Positions 1-9,359 of a stretch of 25,345 bases of DNA are shown piece after piece (the first letter of the stretch is position 1; each line of letters starts with the position of its first letter). The position numbers were made by a program, and so were the translations under genes. A model generated the notes under the pieces. It was not told the DNA's origin, ran no database searches, and saw only the letters and a program-made list of their open reading frames with translations. The DNA comes from Chalciporus piperatus (Eukaryota; Basidiomycota; Agaricomycetes; Boletales; Boletaceae). The stretch lies in contig JBBPTG010000315.1 in assembly GCA_038093975.1 (NCBI GenBank), positions 1 to 25,345 on the forward strand. The letters run 5' to 3'.

Positions 1-263
1 TCCAACGCTTCATGAATGACTCTTTTCGAGACATGATAGCTGAAGGGTGGCTTGTCATCTATATGGACGACCTTCTCATCTTTTCTCCCGACGATGCTAC
101 TCACACCGCTCGCACACAACGAGTCCTTGAACGGATGCAAGAGCTAGATCTCCATCTTCGTTTAGAGAAATGCAACTTCGCCGTAAACGAAGTAGAATAT
201 CTTGGCATGATCGTCCGCCCCGGAGAGCTCGCCATGGATCCCGTCAAACTCGACGGCATCTGA
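1..263 (+). pseudogene. Ty3/gypsy reverse transcriptase fragment
   Basis: The frame is open from the window edge, so the fragment continues to the left. It encodes the palm of a Ty3/gypsy reverse transcriptase: the catalytic YMDDLLIFS motif is followed by the usual connection (LEKCNF, then VEYLGMIV and MDPVKLDGI). In intact elements this leads into a DWP motif and the connection/RNase H region; here the frame meets TGA directly after LDGI and the similarity stops. The YMDD motif and neighbouring residues differ from the FIDD-type gypsy element in the right part of the window, so this is a different family. It is a truncated remnant, probably cut by the rearrangement that brought in the adjoining copia element. 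Confidence 0.9.
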
Positions 264-398
264 CATCCCATCGTTAGGCTACCTTGAAACCTTTGTCTTT
301 GACTAGGCTTTTGTGTCTACGCTTTGACCTACCCGGTACAAGCGTAACACTGACTGGATGACTGGGCAACTGAGCAACTGGCGTACTGATTTAACTGA

Positions 399-2312
399 TC
401 CAGTCATTCCAGTAACTTCAGACTTTTTGCAGTGTTGCTGATGCGTCCACCAGCTGGACCACCTCCCGCTCCACCTCGTCGATCTCAACGTGAACGCCGA
501 CCCCCTACTCGTCCTGGGAACGTCTATGGCGAAGACCGTCATCCTTTACAACAAATTAAGGACATTGAGAAGAGATCTCGCTGGGAAAAGCTTATTGGAC
601 ACGGCGAACCATCACGAGAACCGCAGCGTGAACAACCGATCCCAGGTTCCATGCCCGACTCTGATCCTTCGGAAGATGAGATCGAACGCATAACCAGGGA
701 AGGGGGAGAGGCATTGATTAACTATCTTTGCTCTCGTGCTTATATTCCAGATGAAATGAGTAATCCTAACTATCGCGAATGGAAATTCCGTGATATACTC
801 AAACTTCCTGCCGAGGAACAAAAACTCTGGCGACAAGCCTGCGAAACAGAGCTTCAGATGCTCAAAGATCGCAAGGTTTATGAAATTGTAGATCGACCAG
901 CTGATCGTAAGATCATTAAAAATCGCTGGGTATTCGACGTCAAGTCTGACGGTCGTAAATGCGCTCGCCTAGTAGCCAAAGGCTTCTCACAGGTTGAAGG
1001 TGTAGACTATGATCAGATCTTCTCCCCAGTTGTACGATACGAAACGGTGCGGTGTATGCTCGCCCTTTCTACACTAGAGGACTGGTACATCACCGGCCTC
1101 GACGTACGATCTGCCTATCTATACAGCAAACTGGAAGAGGAACTCTACATGGAGTTTCCTGAGGGTTATACGCCACCCGATAAAAAAGGCAAAGTCCTAA
1201 GACTACTACGTGCTATATACGGCCTCAAACAAGCAGGATTATCCTGGTGGCGCACGTTAGACAAGTCCATGGCTGAACTTGGCTTCACAAGGCTCAAGAC
1301 TGACGCCGGCCTGTTCATATACCGCAATGGAAATGATATCGTCATTGCGATTGTTTACGTTGATGACACCCTCTTCTGTGGACCTAACAAAGCTGTCGTA
1401 AACAAGCTAAAGGCCACATTCATGAAGACATGGGAATGTCGAGACCTCGGGGAACCCAAAGAGTTCCTTGGGATGAATCTTCGTCGAGAAGGCAGAAAGC
1501 TGCACATTGATCAGTGCAAATACCTCGACAAGGTGCTTGAACGCTTCGGCATGACGAATGCTAAAGCCGCACCCACTCCACTTCCTCAGGGTTATTACCC
1601 AGAGAAGCACGTTGCCCCCGTTAACTTCGAATTGCAGACGCGCTTTCAAACGGTGATAGGCTCGTTATTATACCTAATGTTAGGTACACGCCCAGACATC
1701 GCCTACGCAGTTACCCAACTTGCAAGGCAGTCTGCCAATCCTACAAAGGAGCACTTGGATAGGGCCATGTACGTATGTCGATACCTTGTTGGTACTCGTC
1801 AATACTCCCTTACCTTTAATGGTGCATCTGGCAACGGCATTTTTGCCTGTACCGACTCTGATTGGGGCCAAGACCCCATCACAAGACACTCGCGGACAGG
1901 ATTTTTCCTGAAACTCGCGGACAGTGCTTTCCTTTGGAATTCGCACTTGCAGAGCTCTACTGCCCTCAACTCTACAGAAGCTGAGTATATGGCATTGAGT
2001 GATTGCACACGACAAGTATCCTGGATACACCACATGTTCTCTGAACTAGGTTATAAGCTAAAAGCTATACCAGTCTGTGGTGACAACCAAGGATCACTAT
2101 TTATGGGTGAAAATCCCGTTACCGAGAAACGTAATAAACATATTCCACTACGGTACTTCTTTATACGTGACGCCGTAATGAAGTGGAAAGAAGTGGAACT
2201 CTTCTACATCCCTGGAACTGACAATCCCACGGATATGTTGACAAAGAACCTCGGACATGTCAAGTTCGAGAAGTTCCGCTCCGAACTCGGTCTGGTATTC
2301 TACACCAGTTGA
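399..2312 (+). pseudogene. Ty1/copia pol remnant: reverse transcriptase and RNase H
   Basis: The frame is open from 399 (GTG at 432, first ATG at 441). It starts in the basic linker that normally follows integrase (RRSQRERRPPTRPGN). Reverse transcriptase follows, with WVFDVKSDG, ARLVAKGFSQ, the DVRSAYLY block and the catalytic YVDD at residues 309-312 counted from the GTG. RNase H follows: D475 and D477 in CTDSDWG, E516 in STEAEY, D551 in GDNQGS, then NKHIPLRYFFIRD and the DMLTKNL tail. All RT and RH catalytic residues are present and there is no internal stop over about 620 codons. Gag, protease, integrase and the 5' LTR are missing. Bases 264-398 hold no recognisable copia coding sequence. 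The 5' half is therefore lost and the element cannot be autonomous; the RT/RH half looks young. Confidence 0.93.
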
Positions 2313-2371
2313 TCTCGCCGATACCTATCGTGCGGAAGTCCTCATTTATGCTTACGTGTCTCCGTACACTT

Positions 2372-2383
2372 AGCAAGGGGGAG
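2372..2383 (+). other. Copia polypurine tract
   Basis: A purine-rich run (AGCAAGGGGGAG) lies directly before the TGTTGA start of the LTR, 60 bases after the pol stop codon. This is the usual place for the plus-strand DNA primer of a Ty1/copia element. Confidence 0.75.
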
Positions 2384-2567
2384 TGTTGAACGTAGCGTAC
2401 ATTCTTAGTATAGAAGATAGTTACCACGCTTGTTCTATATCACATTCGGACTCAGTCGATCTGAGTTCCAATACAACTTGACTTATAACCACAACGTTCG
2501 AAGTTACTCAACAACCTCACTGCTAGGTAAGTACCAGAAGTAGTTCCTCATCGGAACCCTCTCAACA
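2384..2567 (+). repeat. Copia 3' LTR (about 184 bp)
   Basis: The segment starts TGTTGA immediately after the polypurine tract and ends TCAACA, an exact 6-bp inverted repeat with TG...CA ends. A second TCAACA at 2508-2513 is a less likely shorter end (130 bp). No 5' LTR copy exists in the window, so the exact end rests on the inverted repeat alone. If the end is right, the target duplication would start GCAAT at 2568, but its partner was lost with the 5' half. Confidence 0.7.
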
Positions 2568-2605
2568 GCAATGTTAACCCTACCTTCACCACATAGATCC
2601 CGCAG

Positions 2606-4207
2606 ATGGCTGTGGCCGCTGTTCCGTCTCGCGGGGCATCAACTACAGACAAGAGCACTGAGTTGACTGCTGCCATTCCTGCCAAAGTGACAGTTAGTAG
2701 TCTCATGGCATCCACTGGCAGGCTGCAGCGACTCGGAATGGGACTGACGATCAATTTCAACAGGTCGTTGGGCCCGGTGCTCGTAAGAGGGAGGCACGCC
2801 TTGCATTGGAAGTAAGTGGGTGGCGTATTCAACATTGAAAAGAGTGCGTACACTAACTCGGAAATAACATCTACTATAGCGTGCCGAGGTCATCGGAGAA
2901 AAGCACGAAAAAGGACAAAGTGATGAAGAAGAAGAAACCGGTCAGGACGGCGTGGCGACAATCATGGCCGACGCAGATGAGGCCGGTGACACGAAGCCGC
3001 ACATCGGCGCGCGCGCTGACCGCTATGCCATCTATCATCCATCGCTCACAACTGAGCTCGTGCTGCCCGACTCTGAGCACTCTGTGCTGTCAATCAAGGC
3101 GCAGGCCCCGCATATTCAAGAGCTTATCCAAAATTCCATCGACTGGTTCCTCAAAGAGATCGTGTTCGAGAAGGGATTCCCCTTGGCCAAGGACAAGCGG
3201 TGGCTGGCCATCCACGCTTTCAGGGATACGGCCAAGGAGATGGGACTATTGGACATCGCGAACAGAATGGCCGCGGATATGAAATATGTTTTGCGTCTGG
3301 CAAACCTGGTACGTGACGCCGCATGTTATTGTGCGAGTATACTAACGCTGACTCGTATTACAGGCGGAAGGTCGGCTTGCTACGTGGCGCCAAAATTCAA
3401 GAGAGTAGCACAGCCAATTGTCATCAGCGGGTACGGGCTCAAGAAAGGTTGTGGCCCCCTGGTCGAACTTGAAAGGTTATTGAAGCTGGACAATTTCATT
3501 TACGCACTGGGCCCGAAGGTAAGTATTTCAGTATACAGTGCCCGCACTGATGAGGATTCCTAGGGAGACGCGCTTCGTTTCGAGCCGTCACGTTCTGTAA
3601 CTCCGTAATCCTAGAGGTCCTGCGTGCGACCGTGTTCAATGGACCGAACTCCTTGGGGTTCAAGTACACCGACCACTTTGTCTCGGTGCTCGACGGGCAT
3701 GAGGACGAGCTGGAGCTGCCAAGTGGCCTGGTGGCTTTCGCGGCCACGGCAGTGAGCCCCATCAATTTTATTGTCTAGCTTCGATAGTAGTACTAATGTT
3801 GTGACAGGTTTACTCTGTGCTGAGCGACTGGCGCAACGGAACTGGACCGCGCGATTCGGAGAAGGCCTCGTTCATCCAAGATGCTCATTATCAAGTTTAC
3901 TCGAAATACAAACAACTTTTACGCTTCATCTTCACTACCGGCGGCGACGAGGGGCACAAGAGATACCACGCGCTCATGTCCCGCATGTACCGCGATGTCA
4001 TGTACGTATTCAATTGCTTCGTTCATTGGTGTGCTCGAGGCTGAAAGAAAATAGTGTTGATGGTACAGAGACCAACACTCAGCTGATGCTTGCTCAGGTG
4101 GATCTCGAAGGTATGGCAACATCAATGTAGGAGGGTCTCGAGACGCCGGGGTAATCTGGTGTATGTACGATTCAATATCTACCAATATCTACTGTCAAGG
4201 ACATTAG
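2606..4207 (+). pseudogene. DUF6532-like multi-intron gene, frameshifted
   Basis: The order of conserved blocks fits the agaricomycete DUF6532 family, whose function is unknown: a charged N-terminus, RWLAIHAFRDTAKEMGLLDIA, a GRLATWRQ...FKRVAQPIV block, a VILEVLRATVF block, LELPSGLVAFAATA, and DWRNGTG...YHALMSRMYRDVM. Proposed introns have GT..AG ends and CTAAC-type branch sites: 2812-2879, 3309-3363, 3519-3563, 3752-3807 and 4002-4068. Exons 2880-3308 and 3808-4001 are clean. Three places need a -1 frame change that splicing cannot supply: before 2811 (frame from ATG 2606 to the frame reaching 2811), at 3393-3402 (an A run after WRQ), and at 3564-3593. The last exon would end at TAG 4205-4207. 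This is a degenerate gene, or a good gene with assembly indels. The copia LTR ends only 39 bases before the first ATG. Confidence 0.7.
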
Positions 4208-5048
4208 TGTGCCAATGCATACATTTCCGTGAAAATGTACATGTGGGATGGGACTAAAACTATGTAATAGAAATGTGTCTGAATGTGGACATTATCTCGC
4301 ATTTGCGAGCTAATGCGGATTTGGGGTTTTCCTGATGTGATCCAGGATCACTCTTTTCCTCGCAACGACCCTTGTCTTCATTCCGTCAACTCTGAAATCG
4401 ATTCGTCGGCCTTTCCTTGTGATTGGGGATCTTTTTCTGATTGTCTCCTCCTCGTCGCCCGCGCTCCCCTTGGCTCTGAGGCAGCTGTCTTCGACGTTGA
4501 CGCCGCGCATCCATCAGTATTCGTGCGAAAAACTTGTCGAGACTTGTACCAGCTTGTACCAGCTTGTACCAGCTGGTACAAGTCACAGAAGTCGTCCAGT
4601 GAACAAGCCAGCCGGGTAGGTTGATGTGTCGCCCAGCTCGTGATAATTTATACCGTACGCGGTAGCAGCCAGACCACCACTCGACAAGTCACAAGGGAGT
4701 CGGACGGGAGCCATTCAGGTTCATTAGCCAAAATGTGAATATATTGTGTTTAAGGATACTAGAATCAGCTTGATAGACGATGTAACTGACAAATTAAGAA
4801 GGAAAATAATGGAGATGACACGAGAGGAGAGTTACTAGTAAAGAGAGGGTATTATGCTTGAGGAAGCAGTGCTGAGGGCGGAATATATGCTGGAGATAAT
4901 GGGTATTCGGAAACTGTAGAAGGTAAAGTCGATGGTGACGGCACTGACGTGCTTGTTGTAGTTGAAAAGGTTCGGCGGGCTGTGATGAGTACTTAGTAAG
5001 GTGAATGAGAAGCTAACTGATGGCAGGGAACGACAAGACTCACTGCGG
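4208..5048. other. Intergenic stretch
   Basis: I see no supported gene here. The open frames of about 65-113 codons at 4283-4624 overlap each other on both strands without recognisable motifs or good splice sites. The one distinct structure is the 10-bp tandem and inverted repeat at 4543-4582. It separates the + strand DUF6532-like gene from a - strand gene fragment, so it probably holds the 3' flanks of both convergent genes. Confidence 0.5.
4543..4582. repeat. Three 10-bp direct repeats ending in a perfect palindrome
   Basis: CTTGTACCAG occurs three times head to tail (4543-4552, 4553-4562, 4563-4572) and is followed at once by its exact reverse complement CTGGTACAAG (4573-4582). The last direct copy and the inverted copy form a perfect 20-bp palindrome, and a register shift allows alternative hairpins with either upstream copy. 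Function unknown. Confidence 0.95.
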
Positions 5049-5768
5049 TCAAATCTCGTTATCGGAGGCAATGGGACTGCTGGGAGTATAGAGAAGACGA
5101 CGGTTCTTCTCGAGTGTCGAGGTCGCTGCTGATGCGAATTCCATCGTGTCGCGCTGCTTAAAGCCGCACCGGTCGAGGATCCGTTTCCATCGTCGTGCGG
5201 TGAGCTTCTTGGCATTGGCCATGTAGTCGTCAACAATTGACACTGTGTTTTCGCGCGAGAATTGACCAGAAGCAACCTTTTTGCCCGTCAGGTGCATTTT
5301 GAATGCGCGTTCAATCTGGAAGGTTACCATGAGCGATCTCGTGGATTGGTAAGTGTACAGGTCAGGCTTAGCACTTACCGCTGTGACGGTCATTGAAATG
5401 GCGCCAACGCAATGGCCAAAATCGCCACACGAACCTTTCGTCATGGCAAGGAATTTTGAGAACACCTTGATGATTAGATCTGTCTCGAATGGATCCTGGG
5501 GGGGCTGCGATAAGATGATGAGCAAGTAAAGTAAGAGGATAGACGATGGCCGTACCACATAACCTGGCTCTCCAGCCACCTTTCCAGTGCAATCCTTCGG
5601 CGTGGGCACTCTCCACATAACAGGGCCGTTATCTCGCATAGCATATCGGGCGTAGTCAGCGATGGCAACAGGGTTGTCGGCGAATTGAGACTGTCGAAAG
5701 AATGCTTCAACAACTCAGACAGCCTCACTGCCAAAGAAGCTCTTTTTCTCGTTGAGACGGTCATAAGC
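5049..5768 (-). pseudogene. 3' part of a fungal hypothetical gene with an in-frame stop
   Basis: Three exons read on the - strand: 5768-5556, 5504-5379 and 5315-5049, joined in phase 0 by introns 5505-5555 (donor GTACGG) and 5316-5378 (donor GTAAGT, acceptor TTCCAG). The product starts mid-protein after an acceptor CAG at 5769-5770 (AYDRLNEKKSFFGSEAV). It contains GDFGHCVGAISMTVTA, IERAFKMHLTG, FSRENTVSIVDDY and LTARRWKRILDRCG. This block order resembles multi-copy agaricomycete proteins of unknown function, loosely like the C-terminal half of DUF6532 proteins; I do not know a name. A TGA at 5715-5717 interrupts the frame after EAV. Upstream exons are absent because the gypsy LTR begins 15 bases further on, inside the preceding intron. 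The missing 5' half may lie beyond the right edge of the window. Confidence 0.7.
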
Positions 5769-6136
5769 CTGAGGGATCCAATTGTCAGCAAATATCTACG
5801 AACCGGTGTAAGAAAGCTAAACCCTCTGTAGGAATAGAAATCCCGAGAAGGTTAGTAGCAAAAGATAAAGAAGGGTACGATAAGTTCGACCCTAAAGGGA
5901 TTCCAGGGAATGAAGACAAGCAAAAGGACTCGTTTCCGGCGTACCAAACCGTTGAAGAACTGGAAAATGATGTTCTGTACGAACAAACGGATGTTCCGGA
6001 CCACTTCCTTGCGGTTAGGACTAGTGGAACGAAGGTAAGAACGGACGGAAAGTGTGGACGAAGGTTCCGGAGTTTTAGAGAGAGAGGTTGTTGCGTGGAG
6101 AAAAGAAAGGTCGATTCAAAATAAGCAAAGTACAGT

Positions 6137-6145
6137 CTTTTATAG
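6137..6145 (-). promoter_or_regulatory. TATA box of the candidate gypsy LTR
   Basis: CTATAAAAG on the - strand, within CCCGGACTATAAAAGACTG. Its placement in the LTR and orientation toward pol fit an RNA polymerase II promoter for the retroelement. The solo LTR at 19306-19884 has an analogous TATA next to CCCGGG. Confidence 0.5.
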
Positions 6146-6543
6146 TCCGGGCATACCCGAGACTCTGATAGCGACAGAACGCTAAGTGACAGTACTGGAC
6201 TAAGTATAGACAGGATAGATGACAAGACGAAAAGGATGAGTAAAAGTAAGGAAAGTGCGACAGTAAGGACGCATAGCAAGGTTAGAGAACATGGAATGGA
6301 AAGGAAGCTTACCAGCGAATCATATCATACCTGGACAACGGTTTCCGGGGACACGGAGGACGATACCTGTGAACAAAACAAACGATCCGTGGTTTCCGTG
6401 TACCACGGAACGACGGGAACGGAACGTGATAGGGACGGAAAGCTGTAAGTGCGGCGGAAGAGGTTGGGACATAAACGGAAAGGAAGGAAAGACGTCGAGG
6501 AATGTTGAGAATGGGAAATGGGGGTAGAACGCCGGCTGCAAGC

Positions 6544-6565
6544 GTAGGGAATATGCGTTCCCTAC
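6544..6565. repeat. 8-bp-stem hairpin in LTR U3
   Basis: GTAGGGAA and TTCCCTAC form a perfect 8-bp stem around a 6-base loop (TATGCG). A second short inverted repeat (TGACTG, loop TCCC, CAGTCA) follows at 6587-6602. Both lie in what would be the U3 part of the LTR and, in the other direction, just upstream of the antisense gene. Role unknown. Confidence 0.8.
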
Positions 6566-6664
6566 ATCCCAGGGTGACTTTGATGCTGACTGTCCCCAGT
6601 CAGTCACATGAGCGGATTAGGTAAGCGCCTCATGTCCGTGGGGGTGACAACTCCGCATCAGCCG

Positions 6665-6695
6665 CTTCCTTTCTTCCTTCCCACTCCTTCTCCTC
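6665..6695 (-). other. Purine tract: gypsy polypurine primer and leader of the antisense gene
   Basis: Thirty of 31 bases are pyrimidines on the + strand, hence purines on the gypsy coding strand, and the tract ends 15 bases inside the proposed LTR start at 6649. This suits a polypurine tract, although canonical tracts touch the LTR. The same bases form a CT-rich 5' leader 20 bases upstream of the ATG at 6715, typical of fungal genes. The two readings are not exclusive. Confidence 0.45.
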
Positions 6696-6714
6696 ACACA
6701 ACCATCCCAACACT

Positions 6715-7907
6715 ATGTCCTCCCGTCTCACAGCTCTCTTCGGTTCCGTCGCCGCTGAACCCGTCGACGAAAGGGCCGCGGCCGCTAAGGCCTTCAAGGA
6801 CACCACGGAACTACTGCTCGACCTTGCCATGTGCGCGCCAGACGACAAGGAGGACTTGGCAGAGGATCAGCGACTCTGGGTGACGAGGTGGAATGCCGCC
6901 ATGGTGAGTTGCCGTGATCTCTTCCGTGTCTACGCTTACAACGGAAGTGCGTTAGAGAGCCATGGAACCGACGAAGGCTGCAGCGGCAGCCCTAGGCTTG
7001 CCCACGGTAATTCCTGCGCGGTCCCTCCAAGCCCTCGAAGAGGCGGAAGCTGCACATGTCAAGTGGTCTGGGGAAGAGGCGGATAGGATCGAGGCGGCGA
7101 AGACTCAAGAGGACGACGCGGAACCGGACGCTACGATGGGCGACGAGACTGGGAGCACTGAAAAGCCTCCCACCAGTGCTACCCCTCGTTCCACTCCCTC
7201 TATCCACGCTTCCGTCGGTAGCTCCGGAAAGGTGTCCGTGGTCCTCGCTCGGCCAACGCGTAAGGTGAGTCGCGGATTGATAAGGAGCTATTCCACCGAT
7301 TGACCATTGCACGGCGCAGCGATCGCGGGTCTCCATGGACGAGGATGAAGAAGAGGATGAGGAACCCGGTACCGTCGAGCACCACCCACCGTGCGTCAAG
7401 TGCGCAACCGCCAAGGTCCCATGCCGTGGCATGCCCGACTGCACGTGCCTCAAGTGCGCGAAGCTGAAGATTGCCTGCAACAAGGCAGGTGGTCGGGGAG
7501 GAAAAAAGGCGACGGCAAAGGCGGCTGAGAAGCCCAAGAAAGCGGCTCCTGCGAAAGCGGAACCGAAGGCCCACAGTAAGTCCCCGTCGTTGCCGTATCA
7601 TCCGTACTAATATGTGGTTCCGTTGCTTTTTGCAGTTCGCGCGGTCAGGGCATCGACGTCCCGGGTACGTCGACCCCAGACTCCCGAGTCCATTCTGGAC
7701 TCGGACGTCGAACTCGTCACGCCAAAGTTGAAGACGAAGGGCAAGGCGAAGGTGGGGACGGTTGAGGGGATGCAAACGGCGATCGCGGAAGTGGAAGCCG
7801 CGGTGCAGTCGTCCCGGGGGCTGGTGCGCAAGGCCGAGGAGCAGCTTGACCAGGCCATGGGTAAGCTGGCTGATCTGAGGGCGATGGTCGCTGCCCTCGA
7901 CAAGTAG
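6715..7907 (+). CDS. Zn2Cys6-like protein gene, antisense within the gypsy element
   Basis: Four exons (6715-6903, 6956-7264, 7320-7575, 7636-7907) join to an uninterrupted frame of 341 residues. The introns of 52-60 bases have GTGAGT or GTAAGT donors, and the last has a TACTAAT branch site. Residues 1-63 read as an Ala-rich helical region. Residues 100-165 are low-complexity. Residues 172-182 are an acidic run. Residues 191-219 have cysteines at 191, 194, 201, 209, 212 and 219 (CX2CX6CX7CX2CX6C) plus an extra one at 207, which fits the spacing of the fungal Zn2Cys6 binuclear cluster. A Lys/Ala-rich basic stretch follows, and the last 60 residues look like a coiled coil. A DNA- or nucleic-acid-binding role is inferred from the cluster only. 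The gene sits between the pol stop (8556) and the 3' LTR, opposite to pol, so it looks like an antisense accessory gene of the retroelement; an unrelated host gene captured there is the alternative. Confidence 0.8.
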
Positions 7908-8555
7908 GTTTCCGTGTCCCTTCGTCTATATCTGTTGTTTGTAATCTGTACGAGTATCCATCCATCCGCGTCCGTGTCCGTATCCGTGTCCGTTCCGTAT
8001 GAGTGATTCACTGCCAGTGGTCTAAGTAAGAAACGAAAGCGATCAGTAAGTGAAGTAAGGAATGCAAAAACGAAACCAAGGATCACTGATTCCGAAAAGC
8101 AGCGTTCCGCCTGACTTGTCTTCTTCGCGCTACTTCTGACATCTTCTCCTACCAAGGCCCCATATAACGCGCCCGGAATGGATGGAACGGAATCAAAGAA
8201 ATGGGCGTGTGTCCCGTCACGCGTTCGAAGTCTGAACGTAATAAGTAATCGTCTGTGAGACACCAGATACGAGAGAGAGATGTTTTTGGCTTTATGGTTT
8301 CTTTGTTTTTTGGGGTTAAGAGATAGGGGAAATAGAGATTGTTTTTGACGGTTTCTTTGTGGTTTTCTTCGATAGGATAGAAAAGGGAAAGTATAGTAAG
8401 TTACGGTTTTCTTATTAGCTTTTGTGTTTGTGAGAGACGGAAGAAGTCTCCGGACGAACACCGGGATGGAACGGATAGGAAAGAGATCGCTGGTCTAAGC
8501 CCAGGGTAAAATGGATACGTATCGTAATGACAGTGGGGGTACACGGAACATGGTG
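7908..8555. other. Noncoding stretch between convergent pol and antisense gene
   Basis: No supported coding sequence. It must contain the 3' end of the + strand zinc-cluster gene. Bases about 7966-7999 repeat TCCGTG/TCCGT units (TCCGTGTCCGTATCCGTGTCC). The 284-codon frame crossing 7607-8461 on the - strand overlaps the zinc-cluster exon and has no recognisable motif. Confidence 0.5.
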
Positions 8556-8857
8556 TTAGACGTCGAACTCAGACGGGTCCAAAGGATCAGAGTCCCCTTG
8601 GTCGTCTTCATCCGAATCGTCCTCTGCCGCTAATTGATCCAATCCGTCGTCGTCCTGTTCGACGAACTCTGGTAACAGAACATCCGTCCGTGATCGCGGG
8701 TGATACGGGAACAGTCGAAACGCCGCGTAGCGCAACGTAGAAATTGTCCCGTCTAACTCTGCCAAGATATAAGAGCCACCAGTCGTCCGGCGAAGGACTA
8801 CCATGGGGCCTAGATACCTCGGTTTCGTCTTCCGGTTCAACTCCTGCTCCACCCTCG
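8556..8857 (-). pseudogene. C-terminal end of the gypsy integrase, separated from the rest by the 9.2-kb insertion
   Basis: The product starts SRVEQELNRKTKPRYLGPM, the GPY/F-type region of gypsy integrases, continues GGSYILAELDG and LRYAAFRLFPYHPRS, and ends in an acidic tail at a TAA (8556-8558). It is exactly what is missing from the integrase frame that stops at 18115 (ending SLVLVRN). Placing the two together with a single AGTTAC gives one continuous frame. The DNA transposon lies between them. Confidence 0.92.
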
Positions 8858-8863
8858 AGTTAC
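8858..8863. repeat. Target-site duplication AGTTAC, left copy
   Basis: AGTTAC at 8858-8863 is repeated at 18109-18114 directly outside the two terminal inverted repeats. Removing one copy and the 9,245 bases between restores the integrase reading frame. Confidence 0.95.
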
Positions 8864-8888
8864 TATGAGGGACCGTATTGGACAAAAT
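8864..8888 (+). repeat. Left terminal inverted repeat of the 9.2-kb transposon
   Basis: The 25 bases begin TATGAGGGACCG and end TGGACAAAAT. They match the reverse complement of 18084-18108 except at positions 2, 13 and 15. Confidence 0.95.
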
Positions 8889-8982
8889 TATTGACTTTGT
8901 TTTGCCAAGTTTTTGGACTTGAATTACACAGATTTTGACTTGGAGCACATGATTCCTTGATTTTGATCGTTCGTTCCTTGGC

Positions 8983-9005
8983 CTTGATGCTCCACCTTCC
9001 TAAAT
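8983..9005 (+). repeat. Subterminal inverted block, left copy
   Basis: A 23-bp block containing CTTGATGCTCCACCTTCC is identical to the reverse complement of 17945-17967. The sequences between block and terminus differ (119 against 141 bases), apart from scattered short matches. Conservation of an internal block amid diverged DNA suggests a transposase-binding site. Confidence 0.9.
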
Positions 9006-9359
9006 AGGGTAGTTTCTGTGTACGTAATCAAGTGCGCATCTGTAAGTTTTCAGCGAGGAAGATTATCCTACACGCTGTATCGATATACTAAATTATCCGC
9101 CCTTTCCTCCATTTCCGCTTCTCATCGACGCAGAGCTATTCAGCGCAGTCAACTGCCTCCACCTCTTCCCCCGACAATCGACGTCGCGGGATACAACCTT
9201 AGACACAACGTTCCCAACTGACGCGGCCCCAAGCCATCCTGGGGAATGATCAATCAATGGAGGGTTGCCTGTGCGACCACTCACGGGTGAGGAGAAGGCC
9301 AACAAGGTGCACAAGGGTCCGGCTGGATTCGGGTGATGGTGAATGGTGGAGTATAAACG

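Larger units (their letters stand above)
5783..6649 (-). repeat. Candidate 3' LTR of the large gypsy element (867 bp)
   Basis: On the - strand the segment starts TGTCACCCCC (at 6649) and ends TGACA (at 5783), giving a TGTCA/TGACA inverted repeat. A purine-rich tract lies just inside. A TATA box (6137-6145) sits about 510 bases from the start, giving a long U3 and a U5 of roughly 320 bases. At its outer end a fungal gene (5049-5768) is cut inside an intron, as expected for an insertion boundary. The 5' LTR is outside the window, so the limits are inferred. If correct, the target duplication here is CCAAT (5778-5782, + strand), and CCAAT should follow the 5' LTR beyond 25345. The stretch holds no supported protein gene; the 164-codon frame at 5785-6279 is an unconvincing low-complexity frame. 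Confidence 0.55.

Noticed and set aside
1407..2035. Several - strand frames of 78-117 codons opposite the copia pol
   Set aside because: They are shadows of the strongly supported copia RT/RNase H frame and show no motifs.
2508..2513. Earlier TCAACA as the copia LTR end
   Set aside because: Possible, but the TCAACA at 2562-2567 gives a more usual LTR length; not decidable without the second LTR.
4283..4624. 113-codon + strand frame
   Set aside because: Overlaps several equally long frames on both strands, partly made of the 10-bp repeat; no motif, no splice or start context.
5785..6279. 164-codon - strand frame
   Set aside because: Falls in the candidate LTR, is Ser/Leu-rich low complexity and lacks family resemblance.
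7607..8461. 284-codon - strand frame
   Set aside because: Opposite the last exon of the zinc-cluster gene and low-complexity noncoding DNA; no recognisable motif.
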